A DNA stretch of 64,000 nucleotides from Candidatus Latescibacterota bacterium (GTDB lineage Bacteria > Krumholzibacteriota > Krumholzibacteriia > JACNKJ01), in assembly GCA_020633725.1 (NCBI GenBank), contig JACKDC010000004.1, forward strand, positions 124,001 to 188,000, written 5' to 3'. How positions within the stretch are numbered: the stretch's first letter is position 1; every line of letters starts with the position of its first letter. Shown piece by piece: positions 15,888 through 24,099 of the stretch. Position numbers and translations under genes: made by a program. The notes under the pieces are model-generated. The model saw only the letters and a list, made by a program, of their open reading frames with translations, had not been told where the DNA came from and made no database searches.

Positions 15888-17582
15888 CTAGGGCTTCGCG
15901 TCCGGCGAGCCCAGCATGCGCAGGGCGAGGTTCAGGTTCTTGCGCGCGTCAGGGTTGGCGGGGTCCAGCGCCAGCGCGGCGCGAAACTGCGCCACCGCTT
16001 CCTCGAGCCGGCCGGCCTGGGCCAGCAGGCCGCCGAGGTTGTTGTGGCCGGCGGGGTCGTCCGGCTGGAGCGCGACGGCGCGGCGGCGCTGCTCGATGGC
16101 GCCGTCCAGGTCGCCCTGCCTTGCGAGCAGGCGACTCAGGTTGACGCGCGCGAGCGCGAAGTCGGGGTCCTTCGCCACGGCGACCTGGTAGGCCCCGCGC
16201 GCCGCGTCCAGCTTGCCCATGGCCTCGTAGGTCTGGCCGAGGTTGTTGTAGGCCTTGGCATAGTCCGGCGCGATCGTGATCGCGGCCGCGAAGCTACCCG
16301 CCGCCTCGGGGAGGCGGTTGGCCTCGGCGTAGGCGATGCCCAGGTTGTAGAGCATCTTGGGATGCACCGGCTCCACCGCGCGGGCGCTCTCGCCGAGGGT
16401 GATGCCGTCGCGCCAGGCGCCGGCGCGCGCGTGGGCCGTCGCGCCGAGGGCGATCAGCGCGAGCGCGACGAGCACCAGCACGGGCTCGCGGCCGCGTCCT
16501 CCCGCGTGTTCGAGCAGGGCGGCCACGCCCCAGACGATCGCGACGTAGAGCCCGATGAAGGGCAGGTAGGCGTAGCGGTCGGCCATGGCCTGCTCGCCCA
16601 CCTGGACGATGCCGATCACAGGGAGCATCGCCACCAGGAACCAGAGCCAGCCGACGGGCAAGGCGGGCACGCGGCGGAAGCGCCACACGGCCACGCTGAT
16701 CGCCGCGAGCAGGGCGACGGCGGCCGGCGCCTGCCAGCTCGCCAGCGGCACGCCGCCGTTCATCGCCGGGTGGGGGTAGAGCGCCGAGAGCGGATGCGGC
16801 CAGACGAGCTTGCCCAGGTAGCGCGCGAGCGAGACCACCGCGTTGGCAAGGCGGTCGTCCAGGGGCAGGAGCGTCGCGCGGCGGGTCTGCGCGGCCAGGG
16901 TCAGGGCGATCGCGCCCGCGCTCAGCGCGAAGCCGGGCAGCGTGGCGAGCGCCGTGCGCCCGCGCGCCGCCGGGTCGTGCAACCGCCCCAGCGGCCACAG
17001 CTCGAGCAGGAGCCAGAGCGCGGGCAGGGTGACGAGCATCTGCTTCGCCATGAGGCCCAGCGCCAGCAGCGCCAGGGCCAGCGCGTAGTCGCGCCAGCGC
17101 CCGCGACGCGCCCAGCGCGTCCAGGCCAGCGTGGCGCCGAGGGCGAAGGCGAGGCTGAGGACGTCCTTCCGCTCGGCGATCCACGCCACGGACTCCACGT
17201 GCAGCGGGTGCAGCGCGAGCAGCGCCGCCGCCAGCCCGCTGCGCCAGGTCGCGCCCGTGAGCGCGCGCAGCAGCCAGAAGAGCAGCAGGCAGTTCAGCGC
17301 GTGGAGCAGCAGATTGGTGAGGTGGAAGCCGCGGGCGGACGTCGCGCCGAACAGCTGCGCGTCGAGCATGAGCGAGAGCCAGGTGAGCGGATGCCAGTTC
17401 TGGGCGGCGTGCGTGGTGAAGGCCCACTTCACGCCGTCGGCGCTGAGGCCGCGCTGCACGATCGGATTCGCGGTGACGTAGTCGGGGTCGTCGAAGCCCA
17501 CGAAGCCGTAGCCCAGCGAGGCGCCGTAGACGCCGACCACGGCGAACACGAGCAGGACGGGAATGAGCAGCGAAGGCTTCAT
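15888..17582 (-). CDS. Polytopic membrane protein with C-terminal TPRs (TMTC/GT-C-like)
   Basis: A 564-aa protein. About 390 residues hold many membrane helices with the DDPDYV (near 33), NWHPLTWLS and HPLHVESVAWIAERKD motifs of the TMTC-like GT-C glycosyltransferase family that uses polyprenyl-phosphate sugars. The rest has four or five TPR units (LYNLGIAYAEANRLPEA, AYNNLGQTYEAMGKLDAA). It probably transfers a sugar to exported proteins. The ATG at 17582 is chosen over one 13 codons upstream because GGGAG precedes it. It follows the secretin gene on the same strand after 76 bp. Confidence 0.72.
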   Translation of the reverse strand: MKPSLLIPVLLVFAVVGVYGASLGYGFVGFDDPDYVTANPIVQRGLSADGVKWAFTTHAAQNWHPLTWLSLMLDAQLFGATSARGFHLTNLLLHALNCLLLFWLLRALTGATWRSGLAAALLALHPLHVESVAWIAERKDVLSLAFALGATLAWTRWARRGRWRDYALALALLALGLMAKQMLVTLPALWLLLELWPLGRLHDPAARGRTALATLPGFALSAGAIALTLAAQTRRATLLPLDDRLANAVVSLARYLGKLVWPHPLSALYPHPAMNGGVPLASWQAPAAVALLAAISVAVWRFRRVPALPVGWLWFLVAMLPVIGIVQVGEQAMADRYAYLPFIGLYVAIVWGVAALLEHAGGRGREPVLVLVALALIALGATAHARAGAWRDGITLGESARAVEPVHPKMLYNLGIAYAEANRLPEAAGSFAAAITIAPDYAKAYNNLGQTYEAMGKLDAARGAYQVAVAKDPDFALARVNLSRLLARQGDLDGAIEQRRRAVALQPDDPAGHNNLGGLLAQAGRLEEAVAQFRAALALDPANPDARKNLNLALRMLGSPDAKP

Positions 17583-17658
17583 GGCGGGCTCCCGGCGGTC
17601 CGGCGCCCCGCGCCGGTCCACCGAGCCTAGCCGCTGGCCGCGGCCGCCGCAAGCGTCG

Positions 17659-19179
17659 CTAGAACTTGGCCTCGATGCTCGCGCTGGCGGCGGCGGTCCA
17701 GTCGGCCGTGCGGCCGGCGTCGAGCACCACGGGCGTGAGCAGCATGACCATCTCGGTCTGGACCTGCTTCTTGATCTTGCGCTTGAAGAAGTTGCCCAGC
17801 AGCGGGACGTCCTTCAGGAAGGGCACGCCCTGCTCCTGGTCGTTCAGGCCGTCGGACATGAAGCCCGCGATCACCAGCGTCTCGCCGTCGGTCACCTTGC
17901 CCACGGTGTCCAGCTCGCGCACGCTGAGCACGGGCGCCGTGTCGGAATTGGGGCTGGTCTCCACGCGCACGATGTCCGTCACCGTGGGGTGCACGTTCAG
18001 CGTGATGACGTCGTCCATGCCCACCTGCGGCGTCACGTCGAGCACGAAGCCCACGGGGATCACGTTGGGGGTGTAGGCCACCACCGGCTCGGTCACCACG
18101 CCGTTGGTCACCACGGGCGGCTCCACCTGCGCCTCGTAGAAGACCTCCTCGGTGACGATCCGCACCACGGCCTTCTGGTTGTTGAGCGTGGTGATGCGCG
18201 GCGTGCTCAGCACCTTCACGCGGCCCTGTTTTTCCACCGCCTCCAGCAGGCCGGACACCGACTTGCCGCTGATCACGAAGTTGAAGACGGGGTTGCCCAG
18301 CCCCTGCACCGTGCGCTGGCGCGCATCCAGGTCCACGCCGTTTTCGTGGGAGACGGCCGTCCAGTCCACGCCCGTGTTGAGCTCGTCGCTGAGGGTGACC
18401 TCCAGGATCTTCACCTCGATCGCCACCTGACGGCGCAGCGCCGTGCGCATGCGCTCCAGGTAGAGCTCCACCTGGCGCAGGCGCTTCCACTCGGCGGTGG
18501 CCTGGATCACGCCGGCCATGGGGCTGACCACCAGGGAGCGGCCCTCGCCGTCGGCGAGGCTGAGGGCTTCGGTCACGCCCTCCGCGGCGCCGGTCTCGGG
18601 CGCCCTGTCGAAGACGAGGATCGCCAGGGCCTGCATCATCTCGGGCCAGATGGCCATGGCCGCCGTGGACGTCACGTGGCTCTCGTTCTGATCCTCGGTG
18701 CTCGTGGCGCCCGTGCTGCTCTGCCCGCGGCCGGAGACGCGCAGCTCGCCCTTGCCCTCGCGCTGGGTCACCGGGTAGTCGAAGCTGAACCAGCGGCTCA
18801 CGAGGCCGCGCTTGTAGACCATCAGCACGCCGTCCACCAGCTCGTAGCCCAGGTCCACGGGCTCCAGCAGCGCGCGCAGGGCGGTGGGCACGGTGACGTT
18901 CTCCAGGTGCACGTTGACCGTGCCTTCCACGTCGGGCGCGATCTGCAGCCCGTAGCCGCCGCTCTTGGCGACGGTCTTGAGGATCTCGCGCACGTCCACC
19001 CAGTCGCCCGTGATGAGCGTGATGCGCGCGCCCTCGTGCGGGTCGGGCGCGGGCGGCGCGCCGCCGGGATCGCGCTGCACCAGGCGCGCGAGGCCGAAGT
19101 CGTCCTCCGGAGTCTGCGCGAGCGCGGGCAGCGCCATCGCGAGGGCGAGCCCGAGGGTGATCAGCAGCCGTGTCCGCAT
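17659..19179 (-). CDS. Type IV pilus/MSHA-type secretin (PilQ/MshL/GspD family)
   Basis: A 506-aa exported protein with a signal peptide ending ALAQ. An STN-like domain around residues 45-110 (VDVREILKTVAKSGGYGL, then NVHLENVTVPTALRALL) is followed by the secretin core with VEVKILEV-type and LSTPRITTLNNQKA motifs and the terminal GVPFLKDVPLLGNFF. Secretins form the outer-membrane channel for pili or type II secretion. The short length and single N-domain fit MshL better than PilQ. The ATG at 19179 has AAAGGA upstream. It ends the pilus gene run. Confidence 0.88.
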   Translation of the reverse strand: MRTRLLITLGLALAMALPALAQTPEDDFGLARLVQRDPGGAPPAPDPHEGARITLITGDWVDVREILKTVAKSGGYGLQIAPDVEGTVNVHLENVTVPTALRALLEPVDLGYELVDGVLMVYKRGLVSRWFSFDYPVTQREGKGELRVSGRGQSSTGATSTEDQNESHVTSTAAMAIWPEMMQALAILVFDRAPETGAAEGVTEALSLADGEGRSLVVSPMAGVIQATAEWKRLRQVELYLERMRTALRRQVAIEVKILEVTLSDELNTGVDWTAVSHENGVDLDARQRTVQGLGNPVFNFVISGKSVSGLLEAVEKQGRVKVLSTPRITTLNNQKAVVRIVTEEVFYEAQVEPPVVTNGVVTEPVVAYTPNVIPVGFVLDVTPQVGMDDVITLNVHPTVTDIVRVETSPNSDTAPVLSVRELDTVGKVTDGETLVIAGFMSDGLNDQEQGVPFLKDVPLLGNFFKRKIKKQVQTEMVMLLTPVVLDAGRTADWTAAASASIEAKF

Positions 19180-19208
19180 GCTTCCGTCCTTTCGACCCGC
19201 GGTCCGGG

Positions 19209-19754
19209 TCAGCGCAGCGAGATGGGCGCGCCCACCGCGCCGCCGCTCTTCTTCTGTTCCACGGGGAGGAAGCGCGTGGAGCTTCCGTCCCGAAGCGTGA
19301 CGCCCTTCTCGCCGATGGACTCCACCACGTAGCCGCCCACGCGCTCGCCGGCGGAGACCACGTGGCCGTCCACGAGGGCGGCGGGGGGGCCGTTGCCCAC
19401 GAAGATGGCCGTGCACTCGAGCCGTGGGCCGCTGCGACGCGGGGCCGGGGCGCTGCGCGCGGCGCTGGGCCGCGAGGCCGTCAGGTAGGCGAAGGGATTG
19501 CGGTCGACGTCGCCGCGCGGCGCGGGCCAGGCGCGTTCGACGCCGCCCTCGAGCTGACGCTCCAGCGCGCCGGTGACGCGCGCCAGGTCGGGCGGCGGGG
19601 CCAGGGCCTCGTCCGCGAAGGACGCGCCGGCCACGCGGGGCGCGCCCTGCGGAAGGAACTCCCGCAGATTGACGGCGACCATGACGGCCAGCACCAGCAG
19701 CACCAGCGCCATCACGCGCGGATCCTGGGTGATCCTAGTTCCGGGCCTGGACAT
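19209..19754 (-). CDS. PilP/MshK/GspC-like pilus assembly protein
   Basis: A 181-aa protein with one N-terminal membrane helix (MALVLLVLAVMVAVNL), a proline-rich linker, and a C-terminal beta domain (AALVDGHVVSAGERVGGY...VTLRDGS) like the HR domain of GspC, PilP and MshK. These link the inner-membrane complex to the secretin. The start overlaps the end of the PilO-like gene by 20 bp, indicating translational coupling. Family assignment rests on fold pattern and position. Confidence 0.65.
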   Translation of the reverse strand: MSRPGTRITQDPRVMALVLLVLAVMVAVNLREFLPQGAPRVAGASFADEALAPPPDLARVTGALERQLEGGVERAWPAPRGDVDRNPFAYLTASRPSAARSAPAPRRSGPRLECTAIFVGNGPPAALVDGHVVSAGERVGGYVVESIGEKGVTLRDGSSTRFLPVEQKKSGGAVGAPISLR

Positions 19755-20373
19755 AGTACTCCAGCTCCATGTCGACGTTGACGCCCCGGCTCCCCCGCCG
19801 CGCCCGCAGGGCGCGCACGGTGACGGCGCGGTCCAGGCTGCGCAGCGCGTCGCCGAAGCGGGCGAGGTCGCGGTAGTCGGCGTCGAAGGTCAGGCGCAGC
19901 CGGTGCGCGCGCAGGTCGCAGCCGGGCAGATCCGCCGCGCTGAGGTCGAGGGCGTCGAGCAGGTTGCCGAACTCGGCCGGGTCGCCGCCCGCGACCAGCA
20001 GGCGGCCTTGTCCGCCCTCGCCTTCGGGCGGCAGCACCCGCAGCTGCACGGGATCCACGCCGCTGCTGTTGGCGGCCGTGGCCACCTGCAGGAAGAGCTC
20101 CTGCAGCCGCCGCTCGCGCGGAAACAGGCGCTCGAAGCGCGCGCCTTGCTCGCGCTCCCACTGCCCCGCGTCGGCGGTGAGGAGGGCGCGGCCGCCGCTC
20201 CAGCCGCCGAGCGTTTCGATGCGCGACTCCAGCGCGCCGATCTCGCCGCTGTTCTGACGGCTGTCGCGCAGCGCCGGCCAGACCAGGAAGGCCAGGGCCA
20301 GCGCCCAGAGCAGGCCCGCGCCGGCCAGCACCGCCGCGCTGCGGGAAAGACGCTTGCCGGCGACAGGGCTCAT
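19735..20373 (-). CDS. PilO/MshJ-like pilus assembly protein
   Basis: A 212-aa protein: one N-terminal membrane helix (AAVLAGAGLLWALALAFLVW), a coiled coil (IGALESRIETLGG) and a ferredoxin-like periplasmic domain, the layout of PilO/GspM. Its ATG overlaps the stop of the upstream gene (ATGA at 20370-20373). It likely pairs with the PilN-like part of that protein to build the inner-membrane alignment complex. Confidence 0.7.
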   Translation of the reverse strand: MSPVAGKRLSRSAAVLAGAGLLWALALAFLVWPALRDSRQNSGEIGALESRIETLGGWSGGRALLTADAGQWEREQGARFERLFPRERRLQELFLQVATAANSSGVDPVQLRVLPPEGEGGQGRLLVAGGDPAEFGNLLDALDLSAADLPGCDLRAHRLRLTFDADYRDLARFGDALRSLDRAVTVRALRARRGSRGVNVDMELEYYVQARN

Positions 20374-21851
20374 CCGCGCGCCTCCGGGCTCAGGTGGTAG
20401 CGCAGCGTGAAGGTCACGCGCGAGCGCACGCCGCGCTCGTCGCGTTCGCCGTCGATCTGCAGGGTCTCGGGCTCCTCGCCGCCGTCGAGGTAGGGGGAGT
20501 CCGCGAGGGCGTCGTGGAAGCGCAGGAACGCGTTCTGCGCCGCCTCGCCGCTCTCGCCGCGGCACTCGCCGCGCAGCACGAGGCTGTAGGCGCCGGCCTC
20601 GTCCTCGAGCAGGTCGAGGTCGACGAGCTGCACCGCTCCGGGGATGCGCGCGGCCAGGTCGCGCAGCAGGCCGCCCAGGGGCAGGCGCTGCGGCGAGTAG
20701 CGGTCGATCTGCTGCTGGCGCGCGAGCAGGCCCAGCTGCTGGAGGTAGGCGCGGGCCGTCTCCTCGGCGGCTTCGCGCCCGTGTTCGAGCTGCACGCTCT
20801 GGCTGTCGATGACGCCGGCCTGCACGCGCCGGGTCAGCTCGCCGCCGCCGCCCAGCAGCGGCAGCAGGCCCAGGGCCAGCGCCGCGCCGCCGGTGGCGAG
20901 GTAGTGGCGGACGCGCCAGCCGGCGCCGTCCTGACGGCGTGGCGGCATGACGTTGAAGGGCGCGCCCTCCAGCGCGGCGGCCGCGCCGGCCAGCACGGGG
21001 AGGAACTCCCAGGCCGCGGCGGCGCCGTCGACGATGAAGCGGCGCTCGGGCTGCCAGAGCTCGGCCACGGGGCCGTCGGACTGGCCGAGGCGCAGCACCA
21101 GCGGCTCGGCCAGCTCGGGATCGCCGCAGACCAGCACGCGCTGCACGCGCGCGGCGTGGTCGCCCTGCTGAGCGAAGAAGTGGGAGCGCTCGATCTCGGT
21201 GAGCAGGCGCTCGAGGTACTCGCTGCGGTCCGCGCCGCCGGAGAGGTCCGAGGGCAGGGTGCGCACGAGCAGCGGGCCCGTGGTGTCGCCGATGACGAGG
21301 TACTGGTCCTCGCGGCCGAGGAAGACGAGGTTCCACGCGCCGGTCTCGGGATCGCTGAGCGCGAGCTCGCGGCGCAGGAGGACGTCCAGCGCCAGCGCCT
21401 GCGGCAGCGCCTGGCCCGGCCGCAGGTCGAGGGGCGCCAGGGGTTCGAGCAGCGAGACGAGACTCGGGCGCTCGAGCGCGAGGCCCGTCACGGCGGGGCG
21501 CGTGCCGGCTGCCTTGCCGCTGCTGCGGCGCATGACGTCCACGACCCACTGCTGCTCGCTGCCGCCGCGCTGCTTGCGCACGAGACCGAGCACGGCCAGG
21601 CGCAGGAGCTGCGGCTTCATCTCGGGCAGGCGGGCGTGGATGAGCTGGCAGCTGTCGTTGGGCAACAGCAGCAGCGCGCGACGGCTGGCGCGGGCCAGCT
21701 CGCGGCCGTGCGGGGTGGCGCCGGGACGGCCGGCGGCCATGGACTCCAGCCAGTTCACGCGGTAGCTGTTGCCGTCGCCGCGGCCGAGGGACAGGGCCCA
21801 GTAGCCGTCCGCGTGGGGAGCCAGGCAGTAGCCTTCAGCCTTGCCGATCAA
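20370..21851 (-). CDS. PilM/MshI-PilN-like fusion protein
   Basis: A 493-aa protein taken from a TTG at 21851 that overlaps the preceding stop (TTGA), with GGGGGTGAG just before it; no ATG lies nearer. The first roughly 320 residues look cytoplasmic and PilM/MshI-like (NSYRVNWLE, GNLVFLG-type strands, later a VLVCGDPELAEPLV segment). Then one membrane helix (LATGGAALALGLLPLL) is followed by a periplasmic region with RLPLGGLLRDLAARIPGAV, the usual PilN pattern. In PilMNOP systems these are two separate proteins, so this is a natural fusion. Sequence identity to PilM is weak. Confidence 0.55.
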   Translation of the reverse strand: MIGKAEGYCLAPHADGYWALSLGRGDGNSYRVNWLESMAAGRPGATPHGRELARASRRALLLLPNDSCQLIHARLPEMKPQLLRLAVLGLVRKQRGGSEQQWVVDVMRRSSGKAAGTRPAVTGLALERPSLVSLLEPLAPLDLRPGQALPQALALDVLLRRELALSDPETGAWNLVFLGREDQYLVIGDTTGPLLVRTLPSDLSGGADRSEYLERLLTEIERSHFFAQQGDHAARVQRVLVCGDPELAEPLVLRLGQSDGPVAELWQPERRFIVDGAAAAWEFLPVLAGAAAALEGAPFNVMPPRRQDGAGWRVRHYLATGGAALALGLLPLLGGGGELTRRVQAGVIDSQSVQLEHGREAAEETARAYLQQLGLLARQQQIDRYSPQRLPLGGLLRDLAARIPGAVQLVDLDLLEDEAGAYSLVLRGECRGESGEAAQNAFLRFHDALADSPYLDGGEEPETLQIDGERDERGVRSRVTFTLRYHLSPEARG

Positions 21852-22906
21852 TAGCTCACCCCCGCGGGAAGGTTGTCGCCGGCGGTCCAGCCGTCCAGGT
21901 CCGGACCGCCGCTGAACACCGTGCGCGTGCCCACGTTGACCAGGTAGGCCTGGCCCCACTCGTCCAGGTCGTAGTCGCCGCCGAGGCCGAGATCCGTGCG
22001 GATGGCGGTCCAGGGGCGGCTCAGGTCGAGCCCCGGGTCCGCGTCCACCAGCGCCTGGATGTCCAGCAGCTCCTGCTCGGTCGCGGAGAGCGTGCTGCCG
22101 CCGGTGGGGATGGCGCTGCTGTTGACCTCGAGCTGCAGGTCGTCGCCGCCGCCGTCCGCGTTGACGCGGTCGGGGCCCGTGCTCCAGATCAGCAGACGCC
22201 AGTCGCTGCCCACCGCCTCGACGCGGGAGCGGTAGCTCTCGTGCCAGTCGTCCTCGAAGCTGTCGTCGTCGAAGCCCGGGTCCAGGTAGCTGCCGGAGAG
22301 GTCGGCGAGCGCCAGGGGAAAGCTGCCGTGGTCCTGGTAGTAGCGGCGCGCGGCCTCGGCCATGGACTCCAGCTCCGCGACGGAGGCGAGGCGCTTCTCG
22401 CGGTTCAGCGGGCTGGCGCTGACGAGCAGGGCGAGGTCGTCGCAGTCGTCCGCGCGGGAGAGATCCCAGGCGCCGCTCACGCGCAGCTCCACGGCGTGAT
22501 TCGCGCCGCTGGAGGCCACGATGAGATCGGCGGCGCCGGCGGGGGTCACGCTCGGCGAGAGGTCGTAGACGTAGGGCTGGCCGAAGGCGTCGGTGCTCAC
22601 GTCGCGCGTGGGGTCGTCGCCGCCGGATTCGTAGTAGGGACCCTGCCAGCCGCCGGGACCGGCGATGCCGACGAGGGCGGCGAGTCCCACCGACTCGGGC
22701 GGGAAGGCGCCGACGTCCGCGTAGTAGGCGAGCAGCGCGCCGCGCAGGCGGTCGAGCTCGCGGCGCGTGGCGTCCTCGCGCGCGGCCACGAGCTGGCGGT
22801 GCGCCATCGGCGCCACGGCGCCCAGCATGATGCCGATGATCGCGATGGCGATGATCACCTCGAGCAGCGTGAAGCCGGATCTGCTCATGCGCGTCGGGCT
22901 CCTCAT
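21848..22906 (-). CDS. Pseudopilin with duplicated C-terminal domain
   Basis: A 352-aa prepilin with the type III signal SG-FTLLEVIIAIAIIG (Glu at +5) for PilD cleavage and methylation. After the helix, the chain has two GspG/MshO-like globular segments: residues about 60-130 (ADVGAFPPESVGL ... FGQPYVYDLS) and about 170-300 (YYQDHGSFPLALADL ... EWGQAYLVNVG). Ordinary pseudopilins are half this length. The ATG at 22906 overlaps the stop of the platform gene (ATGA); an alternative ATG at 22888 has AGGAG upstream and would give a shorter leader peptide. Confidence 0.75.
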   Translation of the reverse strand: MRSPTRMSRSGFTLLEVIIAIAIIGIMLGAVAPMAHRQLVAAREDATRRELDRLRGALLAYYADVGAFPPESVGLAALVGIAGPGGWQGPYYESGGDDPTRDVSTDAFGQPYVYDLSPSVTPAGAADLIVASSGANHAVELRVSGAWDLSRADDCDDLALLVSASPLNREKRLASVAELESMAEAARRYYQDHGSFPLALADLSGSYLDPGFDDDSFEDDWHESYRSRVEAVGSDWRLLIWSTGPDRVNADGGGDDLQLEVNSSAIPTGGSTLSATEQELLDIQALVDADPGLDLSRPWTAIRTDLGLGGDYDLDEWGQAYLVNVGTRTVFSGGPDLDGWTAGDNLPAGVSY

Positions 22907-24099
22907 TTCGTGATCTGCCCCTGGATCTGGAAGATGGGCAGCAGCATCGACAGCGCGCTGACGGCGATCAGCGCGCCCAGCAGCACGATGATCAGCGCCT
23001 CCAGCACCGTGAAGAGGCGCTTGATCGCCCGCGGCAGCTCCTTGTCCAGGTAGTCGGCGGCCTTGGTCAGCGTGGCGTCGAGGTTGCCCGACTGCTCGCC
23101 GACGCTGATCAGCCGCTTGAGCAGCGGCGGGAAGTTGGGGCTGCCCGCGAAGGCGCGGGCCAGGGTGTCGCCGCTCACCACGCGGCGGCGCGCCTCGGCG
23201 ATCTCCGCGGCGACGACGCTGTTCGTCACCACGCGCTGCAACAGGGTCAGCACGCGCAGGATGTCCAGGCCCGAGCCGAAGAGCATGGCGAAGTTGCGCG
23301 CGAAGCGCGACAGCGCGAGCTGCCGGCGGAAGCCGCCGATCACGGGCAGCGACAGCGTGAGGCGATCGAGCTCGTAACGGCCCCGCTCGCTGCGTTTGAC
23401 GAGGCGCAGGCCGATCACCAGCGCGGCGACGCCGCCGACCAGGAAGGGCCACCAGTGCTGGAAGAAGGACCCCACGGCCAGCACGCGCAGCGTGAGCGTG
23501 GGCAGCTCGTAGTCCAGCTCCTGGAAGACCGACATGAAGCGCGGGATGACGAAGACCACCATCAGCAGGAAGAGCCCCAGCGTGGCCGTTGCCAGGATGC
23601 CGGGGTAGAGCAGCGCCTGCTTGATCTTGCCCTGCAGGTCCGTGGACCACTCGAGGTAGGTGACGAGCTCGGCCAGCGTCGCGTCCAGGTTGCCCGAGCT
23701 CTCGCCGGCCGACACGAGGGCCAGGTAGAGCTCGGGGAACACGTCGGGATGATGGCTCATGGCCTCGGCCACCTGGCTGCCGCTGCTGATCTCCTCGCGC
23801 AGGGCCTTGATCACGGCGCCGAAGCGCTGGCCCGACATGCCCGCCTCGACGTCGCGCAGGGCCTGGATCACGGGAATGCCCGCGCCCAGGGACGTGGCCA
23901 TGTGCAGCGTGAAGTCCAGCAGATCCTGGCGCCGGATGCGGCCGCCGCGGCCGAAGAGGCCGAAGGTGGGGCGTCCCGACAGGAGGATGAGATTCTGCGC
24001 GGAGAGCTCCTGCGCCAGCGCGCTCACGCTGGGCGCCTGACGAAGACCGGTGACGGTCTCGCCGGCGAGGCTCAGGGCGCGATAGCGGAACTCCCTCAT
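22903..24099 (-). CDS. Type II secretion/type IV pilus inner-membrane platform protein (GspF/PilC/MshG)
   Basis: A 398-aa protein with two GspF domains, each with three helices. FTLHMATSLGAGIPVIQAL, GESSGNLDATLAELVTYL and the second-copy GEQSGNLDATLTKAADYL are the family repeats. It couples the cytoplasmic ATPase to pilin extraction. The start overlaps the ATPase stop by ATGA. It lies in the middle of the leftward pilus operon. Confidence 0.92.
   Translation of the reverse strand: MREFRYRALSLAGETVTGLRQAPSVSALAQELSAQNLILLSGRPTFGLFGRGGRIRRQDLLDFTLHMATSLGAGIPVIQALRDVEAGMSGQRFGAVIKALREEISSGSQVAEAMSHHPDVFPELYLALVSAGESSGNLDATLAELVTYLEWSTDLQGKIKQALLYPGILATATLGLFLLMVVFVIPRFMSVFQELDYELPTLTLRVLAVGSFFQHWWPFLVGGVAALVIGLRLVKRSERGRYELDRLTLSLPVIGGFRRQLALSRFARNFAMLFGSGLDILRVLTLLQRVVTNSVVAAEIAEARRRVVSGDTLARAFAGSPNFPPLLKRLISVGEQSGNLDATLTKAADYLDKELPRAIKRLFTVLEALIIVLLGALIAVSALSMLLPIFQIQGQITK

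Noticed and set aside
19735..21549. A 604-codon minus-strand frame joining PilO to an upstream Arg-rich region
   Set aside because: Only the part from 20373 is coding; the rest is an out-of-frame reading of the PilM/N gene.
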